64,000 nt of DNA, taken from the NCBI GenBank assembly GCA_032717465.1, contig CM064664.1, positions 3,718,969 through 3,782,968 on the forward strand. The letters run 5' to 3'. The notes under the pieces are model-generated. The model was not told the origin of the DNA and ran no database searches. It worked only from the letters and a program-made list of their open reading frames with translations. This DNA is from Coenobita brevimanus. Taxonomy: Eukaryota > Arthropoda > Malacostraca > Decapoda > Coenobitidae. Each line of letters opens with the position of its first letter. Within the stretch, counting starts at the first letter, position 1. This document shows, one piece after another, positions 22,657 to 34,097 of this stretch. Both the position numbers and the translations under genes were made by a program.

Positions 22657-25600
22657 CACTTCATCTTTTCTCACGCTATCCATGCGTTTCACTCAGCACA
22701 TACTCCTCAGACACCTTATCTCCATAACATTCAAACTCTTCCTCTCTGCTACACCCAAAATCCAAGCTTCAGCCGCATACAATGCAGCCGGTACCACTTC
22801 ACTCACATACACCTTCTTTTTACATCCATTGTAAGTAATCAATCAATCAATCAATCATTTCCTGTGGCACCCTCGGGGATGCATAGGGCCTCGATGAACT
22901 CACACCACCACATCCTATCTTGTGCTAACTCCTCAAGATCTCCCCAACACTCATCTCCAGCTTCCCGTCTCATTGTCCTCACCCACGTCTCTTTTGGCCT
23001 TCCTCTACCTCTCCTACCAGGTGCCACCCACCCTGGTGTACCTCGTACTATTCCCTGTCTCCTATACACATGTCTAGCCACTTCCATCGTGAGAATCTAA
23101 CATATTCATCCAAATCGGCTGCCACTCCCGTTATTTCTCTAATTCTACTATTTGGTATCCTTTCCCACCACTTAACTCCTAATATTCTTCTAAGTTAGCT
23201 TTATTTTCAAACACCAAGAATTTATTTTCCAGTAGTCACTGTGCTGTATACCAAGACTCGTGTCCATAAATTAAGATACTCCTAACCATTACCTTATAAA
23301 GTTTGATTTTTTTGTATGCACAGAGAAATTGTTATTATTCCAAATATTTTTAAGCATTCCCATTGCACTGATTAGCCTTCTTTAATCCTTTCCTCGATTC
23401 AAAGTTCAAAGAACCATCCTTGGCTAAATAAGTACCTAAATATTTAAACCTATCAACTTGCTTTACAACCATACCTCCAATTACACATTCCTGCGCATTT
23501 TCCATATTCATATTGATTATTTCAGTTTTCCACAATTAATAACCAAACCCACCCTTGCAAGACCTTCACTCACCAAACAGTCCAACACTCTCTTTTGCAT
23601 CTCTTCTGACCCATCACAAATCAAAACTATATCATCTGCATAATCTAAATCCAAAAGTTTCCTGTTCTCTCCCCAAAGTATACCTGCACCGGTTTCTGTT
23701 CCAACACGTTTCATGAATGTAATCAATGACCAATGATAAATAGTAAAGGCGATAGAACACCACCTTGAATTACTCCGGACTTGACTTTCAAACGAATCAC
23801 TCAGACAACCATCAACCATCACTTTACAAAATGTGTCCTCATGCATGTTCATAATGACCCTCACAAACTCCTCTGGTATTCCATAATGTCTCATGATCTT
23901 CCCCATAGACTCTCTCGAAACACTATCAAAAGCCTTTTCAAAATCAACAAAACAAAGACTTAACGGTACTCTCATTTCATTAACTTGCTGCATCAAATGC
24001 CTAACCATAAAGATCTGATCATTGCAACCACGTCCCTTTCTAAAACCAGCCTGTTCATCCCTCAGAATACCCTCAACCACCGGCTCCAACCTATTTAACA
24101 ACAGCAGTATCTAAACCCTTTTTTCATTCCTCCCAGCAACCTTCCTACTTCATTCATTCCAAACTTCACCTCTACATCTATTCTTCCATCCACAGAACCA
24201 TGTGAGCCTAAATACTTAAAACATTCTACCTCTTCAAGCAACTCATCATTCAAAACTACATTCATCCTCCTACCATCTACGAACCTCGCACACTTCATCA
24301 CTTTACTCTTACTTTCATTTACTCTCAATTTCCACCTTTCACACATCCTTCCAAACTCCTCAACCAACTGTCTCAGTCTCTACTCCTAATCAGCCACCAT
24401 TGCCGTATCATCTGCAAACAGCAGCTGATTCAGATTCCAGTCTCTACCATTAGCATTCACCGGACTCAAACCTCCACCTAACACTCTTGCATTCCACTCA
24501 CTACCATCACCATTCACTAGACACAAACCTCCACCTAACACTCGCATTCACCTCCCTTACAACACCATCCAACCAAGGGAACATCACACATCCCTGCTGC
24601 AGCCCCACTCTCAAGGGAAACCAATCACAGTATTTCTCACTCTTACACACTCTCTACTGTTTACATAAAACTTTTCACTCCTTGTAACAATGTACCATCA
24701 AGTCCATACAATCTCAAAACAGTCCACAAAGCCTCCTTATCAGTTCTGTCATATGCTATCTTTAAATCCATGAACGCCCAGAACACATCCTTACCTTTTG
24801 CCAAATACTTTCCACACACCTGTCTCACAGCAAACACCTGATCCAAGCATCCCCTCCCTCTCATAAAGTCACTCTGCTCATTACCAATCACTCTCTTTGT
24901 AGCTCCTCTAACTCTCTTAGTCAACACTACCATACACCTTACCTACAACACTTAACAGACTTATACCCCTAAAACTCTTGTATTCATATTTATCACCCTT
25001 TTCTTCATACAGCGGAATCACACATGCACTTGCCCAGTCAATCGGCACCATACCACTCACAAAACACACATTCAGCAATCTTATTAACCACTCAGCAATA
25101 GTCACTCCACCACCTTTCAGACATTCAACAGCACACCCATCCACATCTGCAGCTTTCCCTGCTTTCATTTCCTTAACTGCCTTCTGCACTTCCTCAGTAG
25201 TGATCAAAGAGGCATTCAACTCTCCCAACACATTCATTCCTTTAACCCTTCCATCTTCCACAATCTCAGCCTTCATTTCCTCCTCTACATGCCACAATCT
25301 CAGCCTTCCTTTCCTCCTCTACATATAACAATCTTTCAAAATACTCTGCCCATCTCTTTCGTACTGCATCCATCTCAGTTAACATCCTTCCATCCTCTGC
25401 TTTTACTTGCTCTTCCTTCTCAGACTCCTCCCCTAACATTCTTTACCTCCTTCCAAAATATTTTCTTTTTCTGCTCAAATTTCTGTCAACTGCCTACCCC
25501 ACCTCTCTTCTGCTGCCACTTTAGCATCACGCAGCCCTTCTCGCCCTATTCCTCTTTTCCTTACATCTTTCATATTACACCTCATCATTCCTCTGCAGTC

Positions 25601-26780
25601 ACACTTCGAATGCACGTCTCTTCTCAGTTACAGCCATACTTACTTCCTCGCACCACCATTCACTTCCCTTTCTTACACCACTACCTACTCACCGCACACC
25701 TCTTTCGCATACTCCACTACAGCACACTTAACTGCCATTCTTTCTCCACACTGCCATTTTCCTGATCTTTCACTGCATTCCACTCATCTTTCAACTTTTC
25801 CTGATACTCTATCAATTTCTCTCCTTTTCCAACTCACTGATTATCAAAACCTCCCTGTCTCACCTAACTCTCCTATATCTCACCCATCTCATACTGCTCT
25901 CATCTTTCCACCCAGCAGGTAGTCTCCTGTCTCAAAACTCGCATCTAACAATCTTTCTCTTACATTCATGGACACAGCCACCTAGTTCATGAACGCTCTA
26001 TCGACAACTCTTCCACCCTCCTGTCTCTCCCATATATACTTATAAATATCTTTGTTCCCAAACAAGATACTTCCATTCACTGTCTCTTGATCAACAAACA
26101 TCCCTTACCTACTTTGCCCATTATCATTTATGCCATGCACACAATTCATACATTTCTCACTCTAGCATTCAGATCTTCCATCATTACCACATTCACATTT
26201 GCTCCAAAACTCTGCAGACACTCATCATAATCATTCCAGAAAGACTCCCTCACTTCTTCATCCTTTTCATTACCAGGTCCATATGCACTTACTAATACCC
26301 ACAACTCACGTCCAAATTTCGCTTTTACCCACGTCAGTCGCGATGACACCTTCCATTCAATCACACACTACTGCACGTCTGGGCACACTATCAAGGCCAC
26401 TTCTACTGCTCTTCCTCTATCAACACCTGATATCCCTCCAGTCACACTTCCAAACTTAGATTCACCATTCTCTTCCATCATTGTTTCACTCAAAGCTAAC
26501 ACATCCATCTTTCTTCTCACAAACATTCTCCCAGTCTCCTCCCTTTTAGCCTGAACTCTACTACATCCACGCACATTTGTAGATCCAGTCTTCAGGGTAC
26601 GAGTATAACTCAATCCCTTCTCTCTTTCTACGCCCTGTTTCATTGCAGGAACTAAAAGTACAGAGGAGGGAGTCGCTAGTCCCCTTACCTCATCCCTTTT
26701 AGTCGTCTTTTACGACACACAGGGAATATGATGGCAGAATTCTTCCTAACACAATCTGGTTGCAGAGTGGTGGTACCATC
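22657..26780 (-). mobile_element. RTE-like LINE (copy 1), split by a second LINE
   Basis: Minus-strand LINE without a recognised ORF1. In LINE direction: a leader containing GTCGTAAAAGACGACTAAAA (about 26690-26720), endonuclease (26146-26643, with MEDLNARV), linker, RT (24661-25297: KAADVDGCAVECLKGG, FMDLKIAYDRTDKEALW), a later segment (24111-24367: FKYLGSHGSVDG) and C-terminus at 22657-22835 (SLNVMEIRCLRSMC). Between 24110 and 22836 another LINE is inserted. Many stops and frameshifts are present. It is related to the plus-strand element at 48868-51650 but clearly diverged. RTE assignment is by overall style. Confidence 0.78.
22836..24110 (-). mobile_element. 5'-truncated RTE/BovB-like LINE nested in copy 1
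   Basis: A minus-strand fragment ending in a (TGAT)n tail (22836-22858). From about 24101 downward it encodes RT blocks AGFRKGRGCNDQIFMVRHLM, CFVDFEKAFDSVSRESM and LDYADDIVLI. It then runs through the thumb (FKYLGTYLAKDGSLN) to a C-terminus with RGRGRPKETWVRTMRREAG and EALCIPEGATG. The distal frame from 23087 to 22851 is open. The RT frame breaks near 23520 and again between about 23350 and 23090. The host LINE continues on both sides, so this is the younger of the two. Confidence 0.82.
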
Positions 26781-26974
26781 CCATCGTGCGGCCAGATTGT
26801 GTCCCCTACTCTACAGTCATGAATACTAATAAAGAAACGGAGAATGCCAATAGTCTTCCACTAGAGGGCAGGTTAATTCAACACATCCACATCCCCTCCG
26901 CACACACACAGAAACACTTTCCTTACCCCCACCAAAACACTGATTTGCAAAGTGGACGAGTTGGAGATTTAAAG

Positions 26975-26976
<2 letters not shown>
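26781..26976. other. Non-coding DNA between LINEs
   Basis: No feature recognised; the sequence leads into a compound microsatellite. Confidence 0.4.

Positions 26977-27041
<65 letters not shown>
26977..27041. repeat. Compound (CT)n(CA)n microsatellite
   Basis: About 44 bases of CT pass directly into about 21 bases of CA. The flank at 27042-27379 shows nothing recognisable except short A runs. Confidence 0.95.
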
Positions 27042-27043
<2 letters not shown>

Positions 27044-27429
27044 AGGCACCAAGAAGAGCGGACGCGGGCTGACAGCGTTCCATACCGAGCCAGCACGGCC
27101 AGTGGCATTACCTAAATTAGTATCTTTGTATGAGTCAAACTCTGTACCAGGTTAGACTAAATGGTTTTCTGTTATTATAAAAAAAAAAATAAATAAATAA
27201 GAAGTTTAAGCAAGACTTGTTCAAAGAGAAAAGAGAACCAAATAGTGAAAGAATGCGCTCAATCAGCTGATTGTTTGTTTAGACTACAACTGCCCCAGGG
27301 AATGTAAGTAATCTGTGCTTTTAGTATTGCAAATTGGCCACATACTTTAGTAAAGCAAATTTGGAAAAAAAAAAAAAAAAGGGATAAAGTAGAAAGCAGG
27401 ATGATGATTTCTACCAAGAACTGGTTGAA

Positions 27430-28341
27430 ATGGAGACTCACAATAAACTGGTAGAGAATGTACACGGACTGGAGATGGCTTTCCAGAATGAGATTGATGA
27501 AATAAAGGAGCAGATGCACTTGCAAAAGGAAGAAATAGAAAAACTAGGAAGGGCGGTCAACAAGAAAGACATAACCATAGATGAACTAACAGTGGAAGTG
27601 AGTACACTTAGGAGGAAAATGAGTGAAATGGCTAGTACAGTAGTCAACCACGAGAGTATTATGGAAGAGTTCAAAAATGATACAGAGACAATTAGGCAAG
27701 TAAGCAGTCTGATAGACAAGAGCAGTGATACTGAGGAGAAGATAACACAGGTGAATGAAGCTGTGCAAAGCTACAAAAATGATGTGGAAACCACATATGC
27801 TGAAAAGGTGAAAGTAAAGAAAGACTTAGAAACAAGGGTGGAAGTGAAAAGAATAATCCAAAACACTCCAAAGTTAGTCAGAGATTCAGTAGATATCAAC
27901 AAATCTATAGTAATCACTGGTATAGAAGAGTAAGAAGTAAAAAACGAGATCTCAAGAAACAAAAAGGAGTTGGCAAATGTAATGAGGTTATTGAAAGAAG
28001 TATCTGAGGAAATGTGTAGTAAAGACATAGAGGAACACAAAAGGTTAGGGAAATACGAGAGAAGCAAGTCTAGACCTCTAAAGGTAACCTTCCAGAGTGT
28101 AAACACCATGGAGGAGATACAAAAAAATGCAAAGAATCTTATAGAAAAAGAGGAGATCAAAAATGTATGGATGAAAAGATGCCTAACACAAGAGGAACTG
28201 GAATTACTGAAAGAGAAGAGGGAGGAAGCAAAAACAAAAAATGAGGGAAGATCAGGAGAGGAGAAGAATACATTTTTTTTTTTTTTTTACAAAGTAATAG
28301 GATTGCAGGTACGAAAGTGGTACATAAACAGGAGGGAATAA
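27430..28341 (+). pseudogene. ORF1 protein of CR1-B
   Basis: About 300 codons with a single in-frame stop (TAA 27931-27933). The first half is Lys/Glu-rich with heptad-like spacing, consistent with a coiled coil (MEMAFQNE-like region to EEKITQVNEAV). The second half resembles an RRM-type LINE ORF1 fold: SIVITGIEE, then EHKRLGKYERSKSRPLKVTF and EIQKNAKNLI. A run of T at 28271-28288 inserts consecutive Phe residues near the C-terminus. Family knowledge: such proteins trimerise and bind LINE RNA. Confidence 0.75.
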
Positions 28342-28454
28342 AAAGGAGGAAGGTAGTAGAACCATGTCATGACAAGTATATAAACAAGATGATTAAGTTG
28401 ATGTACTCAAATGTGGATGGAATGGTAACTAAATTATTAAAGATGAATGATTAA

Positions 28455-28562
28455 ACCACGTTGAGTACACCGCTTCCCATCCGATCAGCGAAGTTAAGCA
28501 ACGTTGGGTCTGGTTAGTACTTGGATGGGTGACCACCTGGGAACACCAGATGCTGTTGGCAT
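28455..28562 (+). ncRNA. 5S rRNA-like sequence (SINE head), 5' end missing
   Basis: The sequence aligns with animal 5S rRNA from about nucleotide 13 to the 3' end. The pol III internal promoter is intact by eye: box A region AAGTTAAGCAACG, intermediate element around GGTTAGTACTTGG, and box C GGATGGGTGACCACCTGGGA. It ends GCTGTTGGCAT like genuine 5S. The first dozen or so nucleotides, which pair with the 3' end in real 5S, are absent, and the sequence runs on into SINE body. It is therefore a promoter-bearing relic, not a ribosomal gene. Confidence 0.9.
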
Positions 28563-28688
28563 AACGTTCTCCCTACGTGTGTGGGGTTGGTGGAGGATTA
28601 GTGCCCCTCCCTGTAAAACAATTAACTCTAAGCCCTTGGCCACCCCGTTTGGGATACATGGCGTCTGGCAATGAATGAATGAATGAAT
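28455..28688 (+). mobile_element. 5S rRNA-headed SINE with LINE-type tail
   Basis: Three parts are visible. The head (28455-28562) is 5S rRNA-like. A unique body of about 75 bp follows. The tail (28639-28670) reads GGCCACCCCGTTTGGGAT then GGCGTCTGGCAA and ends in a (TGAA)n run. The tail matches the 3' end of the RTE-like LINE at 51591-51624 (GGCCACCCCAAACGGGAT then GGCGTCAGGCAA, ending in GATA repeats). The insertion splits the CR1-B endonuclease frame. Removing it restores alignment with copy A, with ATGAATGA at the junction as probable target duplication. 5S-derived SINEs (SINE3 class) are known from fish; whether this family is described in arthropods I cannot tell. Confidence 0.85.
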
Positions 28689-30100
28689 TATGTCAGAGAA
28701 AATGAACCACATATAATATGCCTAACTGAAACAAAATTAACACCAAGGATATCAAATGACATACTAAACATAGAGGAATATAATATATGGAGAAGAGATA
28801 GGAACTTAAAAAAAGGAGGAGGAATTATAATATTAATTAAGAAAAATCTAAAAGTCAAAGAAATAGAACTAGATATACCCTCACAAGTAGAACTGATTGC
28901 AATAGAGATCAATACATCTGAAGGGAAAGTAACTGTAGCGAATTTGTACATGCCACCCAGATCAAACACATGGGAAAGAGACGAATATGAGGACCTGGCA
29001 GAGAGTACAATTCATAATTTAAGAGCATTACTACATAAAATGGAAGAGAAATCGGAAAGAATTAAATTAACTGGAGATTTTAATACAAATATAAATTGGA
29101 ATACTCTAGATATAATAAGCCAAGAAAGCTGTTGGGACCAAAAGATCCTGGACCTCGTGCAAGAGTTTTTCCTAATGCAACTTGTGAGGGAAACCACCAG
29201 AAAAAGAGGACTCGATGTACCCTCAATGCTGGATCTCATATTTACTAGGCAAGAAAATGATATTGACAGTTTAATATACCACCCTTCACTCGGCAAAAGC
29301 GACCATGCAGTACTAAATTGCAACTTCAGTATAGCATATGACATAGTTAACGGCAATGAAAGTTACAAAAAGAGCCTAAACTATAAAAAGGGAAATTATC
29401 ATGACCTAAAGAAGTATTTCTTAGAATTTGATTGGGAAAATGAGCTTAAAGGACAAGATTTAAATGCTGTATATAAAAAATTCTGTGAATTATATGAAAT
29501 AGGAGTCCAGAAGCACATCCCACAGCACAAAGAAACAGAAAAGAAAATAAAGAAATGGTTCAATAAAGAATGTAAAAAATCAAAAGAAAGAAGATATTTG
29601 TTGTGGAATAGATACAGAAGACACAATAGTGAAAGGACATTTAATAATTACAAACAGGCAAGAAACGATTATACAAGAATAAGGAGGGAAGCCCAAAAAC
29701 AGTTTGAGGAGGATATCATAAATAAAACGAGTGATCAACCGAAGCTATTTTACAGCTACATCAGAAGCAAAACCAAAGTAAAAGATATAATACAGTCCAT
29801 TACTGACGAGGGAATCACCTATACACAAGAGAAGGATATATGTACTTAACCTATGGGGAAGCATCACCATGAGGACACTGAAAAAAACTGCATAAGAAGA
29901 GAGGTGATAAAGACGTAAGGGAAATTCAGTTTCCCAAACACAGCAATTGATCAGTGGAATGCACTACCGAATGAAATAGTGTGTGCCAAAACAATTCACA
30001 AATTTAAGGATATGTATGATAAATATGGTTTAAGACACGGGACAGTACGAGCTTGACTCATTCCTGTAAAGATACAATTCGGTAAGAACAATTAGGTAAG

Positions 30101-30107
30101 AACACAC

Positions 30108-30144
<37 letters not shown>
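30101..30144. repeat. (CA)n microsatellite at the 3' end of CR1-B
   Basis: The array directly follows the CR1 3' terminus (AATTAGGTAAGAACAC). It is imperfect, with CATA interruptions. Confidence 0.95.
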
Positions 30145-30559
30145 TTTACCCCATTAGGTTAATTATTAACCCGCCCTGTCCCGACCACTTTTTCACCACT
30201 GGTACCCTCCAATCCCGACCATTTTTGGACCAAAATTTTTTTGGCTCAAACTTCCGCTTTTGGTCAGAAACAATGGTCAATCACCAAGTGTTCACCGGGG
30301 TCCATAAGTGGCCTAAACAGGTATACCTTCGTTACACCTGGTACCGTGTTCTGTGGAGGTGGTCTGTGGCTCTCACGTTTTCTATGGTATTATAAGTCTG
30401 GGAAACCAATAAAAGTAGGTAGATATGTATTTATTACAAACAAAAAAACATGTGATACAAGAGTAAATTGGATTTTATACAAAAATAGAGGTGAAATAAG
30501 CATTGTTCCATCGGGCGAACTGAGCAAAATCGTCCAAACTGTTCACTGATGAATTGCTA

Positions 30560-31500
30560 ACATTGCTGATTCATCATACATATCATTTTTTCTACTTACA
30601 TAAAACATCTCCAATAACATTATACCATTTTACATTTTATAGAACTGTTTTTACGTATTCACAGGCCTTTCAATAACATTTAGCGTAATGTTAGCGCTTA
30701 TTTATGTAGTGAGTGAACTCACTGTGACTGTTGTTTCAACTCGCATTGTGTTTTTTCAACCTACATAATACTTTTCTAATAACATTATACACTTTACCAC
30801 TTTAGAGAACTGTTTTGAGATAGTTTCAGGCCTTACGATAATATTTAGCATAATAATAGCGCATAAGAACACAGCGGGTGAAGTCGCTATGACTATTATT
30901 TCAACTTACAACCTATTTTTCTACTTATATGATACTTCTTCACTAACATTACACATGTTTCCACTTTATATCATTGCTATCACATAATTGGAGACCTTAC
31001 TATTCTACTGAGCGTCATATTATCGCATATTTACACAGTGAGTGTAATCGCGATATCATTTGTTTCAGCTTACACTAGTATTCAACTTATAAATTACTTT
31101 CCCACTAACATTACACCCTTTTCCACTTTATATCATTGCTATCACATATTTACAGACCCGACTGTTCTACTGAGCATAATATTTTCGCAGATTTACACAG
31201 TGGGTGTACTCGTGATATCAATTGTTGCAACTTACACTATTTTTCAACTTATACATTAATTTCCTGCTAACATTACACCCGTTTCCACTTTATATCATTG
31301 CTATCACATATTTACAGACCAGACTGTTATACTGAGCGTCATATTTTCGCAGATTTACACAGTGGGTGTAGTTGTGATATCACTTCTTTCAACTTACACT
31401 ATTTCTCAACTTATATAATATTTTACCACAAACATTACCCACGTTTCAACTTTATATAAATCTTATCACATACTGACTGGCCTTACCATTATACTGAGCG
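30560..31500. repeat. 162-bp tandem repeats inside piggyBac
   Basis: The landmark ATCACATA (or its variant ATCACATAC) recurs at 30979, 31141, 31303 and 31465, spaced exactly 162 bp. Two more degenerate units precede them at about 30655 and 30817. Each unit contains TGAGCGTCATATT-like and TTTACACAGTGGGTGTA-like blocks. A related array sits in the same place of the other piggyBac copy (57889-58370). Confidence 0.92.
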
Positions 31501-31539
31501 TCATATCGCCATCCCACACAGTTTCAGTAGTGTAGGAAG

Positions 31540-33840
31540 TTATGATACTCTGAAACAGGGCTGAAGGCACAATGCAACATTGCACTCTGCACACTCGTAC
31601 CTTGTGTCTTTTCTCTGAGTGGCTGGTCTTACTGTCGAGTGCTTGCATACATGGCAGCGGCGCTGGGGTTTACGACGGTTTGGTTGGAAAGGGATTGTGC
31701 TTGGGTAGTGGCGTCCTATGAGACGTAGGGGAGTCTGGGCAACCATGGGGGTGCGTGTGCGGTGTGTGGGCCTGTCCTGTGCGTACCTGGCGATAATTTC
31801 ACGTGACAGCTCCCTCACAAACCCCTCAAAGGTCTCAGAGATTCCCGTTGTCATGGCGTCGAGGTAGTGTGCGTTGAGGACCGTGATGTCGAGCAAGTGG
31901 AAAAAGAGCTTTTTGTACCACTTCATCGTGGTCCTGGGACAGTCCACACTGGAAATCATGAAGTCTGACTGATCCACTTGCCTCATGTTGAGATTATAGT
32001 CAAGTACGGACTCAGGTTTCCAGACGTGGCACCTCCTCTCGCTACGGTGATCAACGGAGTCTGTGCGGTGCATCAGGGAGTTGTGTACAGTCAACAGGAG
32101 GCAAACATCCCTGTTGTGGTTCCACAGGGTGGCAAGGATGTTTTTTGCCTGGAAGAAAACCACCTCGTTCTTGTCCAGTTTCCTCCATATCTTGACCATA
32201 TGGCGACGGTTTCTCTTTACTGTACCACAGACTCCAGTGTCGTGTTGGTGGAGGAACTGAGCGAGAAGAGGGGTAGTGTACCAGTTGTCCATGTACAACA
32301 CATTATCACAATGAAGGTACTCCTCTATCATTGTCTTCACCACGGCCCCTGAGAGTCCAATACTACGATCTTCTGTTATGTCTGTCTGTGCGCCCGTATA
32401 CAAGACTATGTCTTGCACATATCCAGTCGTACAGTCACACATAACAAAGATCTTGAACCCGAAACGGTGTCTCTTGCTGGGTATGTACTGGCAAAAGGAA
32501 ATATTGCCTCTCCACAACACAAGACTCTCGTCTATGACGAGGTCTCTGTAAGGATAAAATGAGGGGTGGAACATTTCCCGTAGGTGGTCAAAAACAAGCC
32601 TAATATTCCTCATTTTATCAGTGTTATTTGCATTAGCTGGATCATCTGCATTAAAAAAGTGGAGGCGGCCGAGAATCTACTGAAATCTATTATGACCCAT
32701 TACCTTTCCAAAGAAAGGTATGCTGGTCATTGGGTCAGTGGTCCAGTATGCCGGTATTCGATTTTTCCTTACAACACCCATCAAGAGACCCAGGGCAAAA
32801 AATAAGAACATCTCAGAAAGGGTTGCAGGATAGTCATATTGGTGGGAGTGCCTGCTGGTTGTACCCAGACGTTCACTTTCACGGCACTGGCTTCTTGAAA
32901 AGAGGTTCGTCTGCTCCACTATGCGGCCCACAAACGCCCCCCCAAAGAACAGGTGGAAGAAATCCACCCTAGTGGAGTCTGCATGCACACCTCGAGCCGT
33001 TCAACCAGACTGCCACTCCTCAGTGAAAGGGTGAATGATGGGCGTAAAATTACTCCCATCTTCCCAGTTCCACGACACACTACCGTCTCCAGCCTCGTCC
33101 CCATCGTCGCCTTCATCAGGGTGGGGAGGGGAGGGTGGTGGGGGAGGTTGGGGAGGTGGAGAGCGGCGCCCTTCATCACTCGCACTTCTCTTCCCTCTCC
33201 CTTTTCCTTTACCCTTTCCCTTCCCTTTCCTTCCTTTCCCCACATCCTGGGGCTGTGGGGAGGAAGTGAGAGAATATTGTGGGGTGAAAGACGTGCTGGG
33301 GAGCGGCTCCACCTCATCTCCCCTATGCCCACGTACACCACGTGCTTGTGCTGCCTCTCTCACACCACTTTCCCTTTCACCGCTCACTCCCGCCACACCA
33401 CTTTCCCTTTCACCGCTCACTCCTGCCACACCACTTTCGCCTTCCCCAGACAATACAGAAGGACCATACCTGATTTGCCTTCTCGCCGCACCTTCTGATC
33501 CTCAAGGTGAAATATTCTCCTTCCCCAACCACGAGGCAACAACACGTCCTAAGCCGCCGTCCTCGTCCTCGTCCTCGTCCTCATCAGAATCTCTCTCTAG
33601 GGGATGGAGAGAGGTCCATGCATGTGTTTGGGGTCCAGACTGGCCTTCCCTCACCTTACGATACGTATCATACCGCTTTTTCCTCGGCGAAGGGACCTCC
33701 TCATCACTGCTGGTTATTTCCTCCTCAGGCTGCACATAATCACGATCCTCCACATCGTCATCAAGTGGAGAATCACTATCTCCAGTGAAGGCATCCAGGG
33801 CAGATTGTATTTCGTCCTCAGAGAGACCTTTACGCGCCAT
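31540..33840 (-). pseudogene. piggyBac transposase (PGBD4-like), three in-frame stops
   Basis: One continuous frame of about 767 codons, starting MARKGLSEDEIQSALDAF at 33840 and ending CLQPCFRVS at 31540. In order: an acidic N-terminus (VQPEEEITSSDEEVPSPRKK), a low-complexity Gly-Lys, Pro and Asp-Glu region, then the DDE_Tnp_1_7 core with the catalytic Asp sites RDLVIDESLVLWRG, MDNWYTTPLL and RQVDQSD, and a Cys-rich C-terminal domain (CHVCKHS, YECAECNVALC). Stops are at 33502-33504, 33001-33003 and 32677-32679, with no visible frameshift. The enzyme would excise and insert DNA at TTAA. The damage pattern points to recent loss of function. Confidence 0.93.
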
Positions 33841-34097
33841 GGTCTGGCCTGGGTCACTGCTAACAGGTGAGTGACCAAAACAAGGGTGCGCGCGGGTCAC
33901 ACTGGGTCTGGGAGGCTCCCCGCCTGGTGGCAGGTAGGGGAGGCTTGGGTAGGTGGGTGAATCGAAAATCTCGCGCGAATTTTGAAAATTGTGCAAATTA
34001 TGGACTTTGCAATTGCGGGCGTTAAAGTACGTCGACGGGATTGGCACTGACAAAACGTGAGGACGTTAAAGAACGTCGACGGGATGCCGCGGGTTAA

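Larger units (their letters stand above)
28390..29849 (+). pseudogene. Endonuclease domain of CR1-B ORF2
   Basis: The reading frame begins MIKLMYSNVDGMVTKLLKMN at 28390, is cut by the SINE, and continues from about 28683. Endonuclease motifs are CLTETKL, LTGDFNTN, SMLDLIFT and GKSDHAVL in the expected order over about 230 residues. A basic linker (YRRHNSERTFNNYKQARNDY) follows. The frame ends at 29849, where the RT has been deleted. Confidence 0.85.
27380..30100 (+). mobile_element. CR1/L2-like LINE, copy B, internally deleted
   Basis: Plus-strand copy with ORF1 (27430-28341), endonuclease (28390-29849) and the 3' end (29850-30100), followed by a CA array. The whole reverse transcriptase is missing: sequence jumps from the post-endonuclease linker (KDIIQSITDEGITYTQEKD) to the last codons (LPNEIVCAKTIHKF) near 29838-29850. 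A 5S-headed SINE is inserted between the endonuclease start codons and the rest. Compared with copy C the 3' end is very similar, so the deletion occurred in a fairly young copy. Confidence 0.87.
30170..34093 (-). mobile_element. piggyBac-family transposon, near full length
   Basis: 3924 bp between TTAA at 30166-30169 and TTAA at 34094-34097. The ends share the outermost CCCG and an imperfect match beyond it: CCCGCCCTGTCCCG on the left, and CCCGCGGCATCCCG in reverse complement on the right. The transposase lies on the minus strand (33840 to 31540). Between its stop and the left end is a tandem array of about 162-bp units. Size and layout agree with the copy at 55264-59179 (3916 bp). Confidence 0.93.

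Noticed and set aside
28455..28562. Functional 5S rRNA gene
   Set aside because: The 5' strand of the terminal stem is missing, the sequence continues into a SINE body, and it lies inside a LINE frame.
33035..33739. Pro/Ser-rich plus-strand frame of 234 codons
   Set aside because: Antisense of the low-complexity region of the piggyBac transposase.
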